This document shows, piece by piece, positions 4,648-5,932 of a stretch of DNA of 5,932 nt. This DNA comes from an uncultured Lachnospiraceae bacterium (lineage in GTDB: Bacteria; Bacillota; Clostridia; Lachnospirales; Lachnospiraceae), in assembly GCA_902783095.1 (NCBI GenBank), contig CACZPX010000159.1, positions 1 to 5,932 on the forward strand, written 5' to 3'. Within the stretch, counting starts at the first letter, position 1. The number at the start of each line of letters is the position of its first letter. A program made the translations under genes and the position numbers. The notes below the pieces were generated by a model. The model saw only the letters and a program-made list of their open reading frames with translations. It had not been told where the DNA came from and searched no databases.

Positions 4648-5932
4648 CGGTGCGGGGCATAGACGGGATCTATGTGGCCGTAGAAGTGGATATCTCCACC
4701 GGCCTGCCGGAGTTTTCTCTGGTGGGAGACCTCTCGGCGGAGGTGCGGGAGGCCAGGGAGCGGGTGCGCACGGCGCTGCGCAATACCGGCTTTGCCATTC
4801 CGCCGCGCCGGATCACCATCAATCTGGCGCCGGCCGACCTTCGCAAGGAGGGGACGGCCTTTGACCTGGCTATCGCCGTGGGGATCCTCACTTCAAACGA
4901 GGACGTTCCCCCGGACGTTACGGCGCAGACCGTAGTCTTTGGCGAACTGGGCCTGGACGGCAGCGTCTGTCCGGTGCCGGGCGTTCTGCCCATGGTCCTT
5001 AAGGCCAGAGAACTGGGATTTCGCTACTGCGTGGTGCCGCAGGCAAACATTGCGGAAGCCTCTGTGGTAGAGGGCATACGGCTGTTCGGCGCGCCGGATC
5101 TCGCCGCGGCTGCGGAATTCTTCCGAGATCCGGATCGCGGTGCGGCACACGAGCAGCCTTTGTCAGAGGAACCGGAGGCGCCGCATTACGACGTGGATTT
5201 TTCGGAGATCAACGGGCAGCGGACCATGCGCCGCGCCGCCGAGGTGGCCGCGGCGGGCATGCACAACCTGCTGCTGGTCGGCTCGCCGGGTTCCGGGAAG
5301 ACCATGATCGCCAGACGTCTGCCTACCATCCTGCCGGAGCTGACCTGGGAGGAGAGCCTGGAGGTGACGCAGGTTTACAGCGTATGCGGCTTTCTGCCGC
5401 CGGGGCAGGCGCTCATCCGCACCCGGCCGTTTCGGGCGCCGCATCATACCATTTCTGCCTCCGCCCTGGTGGGCGGCGGTTCTTTTCCGCGGCCCGGGGA
5501 GATCTCCCTGGCAAGCCGCGGCGTTTTGTTCCTGGATGAATTGCCGGAATTCCAAAAAACAGCGCTGGAGGCCTTAAGGGGCCCCCTGGAGGACCGCGTA
5601 GTGAATATTTCGCGGGTAAAGGGCAGCTGCAGTTTCCCCGCGGACGTGATGGTGTGCGCGGCCATGAATCCCTGCAAGTGCGGGTATTACCCGGACCGGA
5701 GCCGCTGCCGCTGTACGGAAGGCGACGTGCAGCGCTACCTGCGCCGCATCAGCCGGCCGCTGTTGGACCGCATGGACCTGTCCGTAGAGGCGCCGCCCGT
5801 CGGCTACGACGAGATCGGCGGGGCCTGGGAAAACGAACCCTCCGCGGCCATCCGGGAGCGGGTGCGGGCCGCCTGGGAACGGCAGCGGGCCCGTTTTGCG
5901 GAACAGAAGATCCTGTTTAACTCCCAGATGAG
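4623..5932 (+). CDS. YifB/ComM-type Mg-chelatase-like AAA+ ATPase, 3'-truncated by the window edge
   Basis: The visible 436 residues match the YifB/ComM family, whose ComM members are hexameric branch-migration helicases used in natural transformation; full proteins are about 500 residues, so roughly 70 are cut off. Residues 1-125 form the N-terminal ChlI-like domain (VEVDISTGLP, RRITINLAPADLRKEGTAFDLAIA). An acidic linker (about 170-190) leads into the AAA+ core: Walker A GSPGSGKT (220-227), Walker B VLFLDE (301-306), sensor region AMNPC (347-351), a CxCG...CxC cysteine group (351, 353, 362, 364) and PLLDRMDL (379-386) with the conserved arginine. Position 378 is Arg where the family normally has Gly. 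GTG at 4623 is chosen because VYCKINSMTVRGIDG aligns with the usual family N-terminus; the ATG at 4644 would remove seven of those residues. AGGGT (4612-4616) is a modest binding site. Often dprA follows such genes; that is outside the window. Confidence 0.92.
   Translation, partial: MYCKINSMTVRGIDGIYVAVEVDISTGLPEFSLVGDLSAEVREARERVRTALRNTGFAIPPRRITINLAPADLRKEGTAFDLAIAVGILTSNEDVPPDVTAQTVVFGELGLDGSVCPVPGVLPMVLKARELGFRYCVVPQANIAEASVVEGIRLFGAPDLAAAAEFFRDPDRGAAHEQPLSEEPEAPHYDVDFSEINGQRTMRRAAEVAAAGMHNLLLVGSPGSGKTMIARRLPTILPELTWEESLEVTQVYSVCGFLPPGQALIRTRPFRAPHHTISASALVGGGSFPRPGEISLASRGVLFLDELPEFQKTALEALRGPLEDRVVNISRVKGSCSFPADVMVCAAMNPCKCGYYPDRSRCRCTEGDVQRYLRRISRPLLDRMDLSVEAPPVGYDEIGGAWENEPSAAIRERVRAAWERQRARFAEQKILFNSQM

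Noticed and set aside
4382..4660. 92-residue minus-strand open frame in the SPFH/YifB gap
   Set aside because: It spans both promoters, the start of the YifB-like gene and the SPFH binding site, and shows no family similarity.
5163..5555. 130-residue minus-strand open frame opposite the YifB-like gene
   Set aside because: It is antisense to conserved Walker A and Walker B coding sequence.

Overview
The window looks like chromosomal DNA from a GC-rich member of the Firmicutes, most likely class Clostridia. The evidence is AGGAGG-type ribosome binding sites ahead of nearly every gene, sigma-A-like promoters with perfect or near-perfect TATAAT boxes, tiny Xre regulators of the YozG/COG3655 type, and protein wording typical of Clostridia in the WYL regulator, the SPFH protein and the YifB-like ATPase. 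The genus is not determined. No rRNA, tRNA, CRISPR array, insertion sequence or phage structural gene was seen.

Layout, left to right. (1) The 3' part of a major facilitator superfamily (MFS) transporter runs in from the left edge to 1258 (+). (2) Convergent to it, 41 bp away, is a full WYL-domain transcriptional regulator (2361 to 1300, -). (3) Divergent from the WYL gene, and facing it across a compact two-promoter region (2393-2461), is a three-gene cassette on the + strand: an 85-residue protein with two predicted membrane helices (2550-2807), a 60-residue Cro/CI-type protein (2804-2986) and a 113-residue second Cro/CI-type protein (2973-3314). These genes overlap by 4 and 14 nt, so they are almost certainly one translationally coupled unit. 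(4) Convergent to the cassette is an SPFH/band-7 (stomatin/prohibitin-like) membrane protein (4394 to 3399, -), with its own promoter and a strong intrinsic terminator at 3333-3358. (5) Divergent from it, across 228 bp holding a promoter for each side, is a YifB/ComM-type Mg-chelatase-like AAA+ ATPase that starts at a GTG (4623) and runs off the right edge.

How they fit together. The MFS transporter, SPFH protein and YifB homologue look like ordinary core genes with separate promoters. The part most worth a second look is the WYL regulator/divergent promoter/membrane protein plus tandem mini-Xre cassette. A small membrane protein coupled to two tiny DNA-binding proteins, one with a shortened helix-turn-helix and the other with a long charged tail, resembles a membrane-linked regulatory switch, and the divergent WYL regulator is a plausible controller. 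That functional link is inference from layout only. No stretch longer than 300 bp lacks a gene; the largest gap is 4395-4622.
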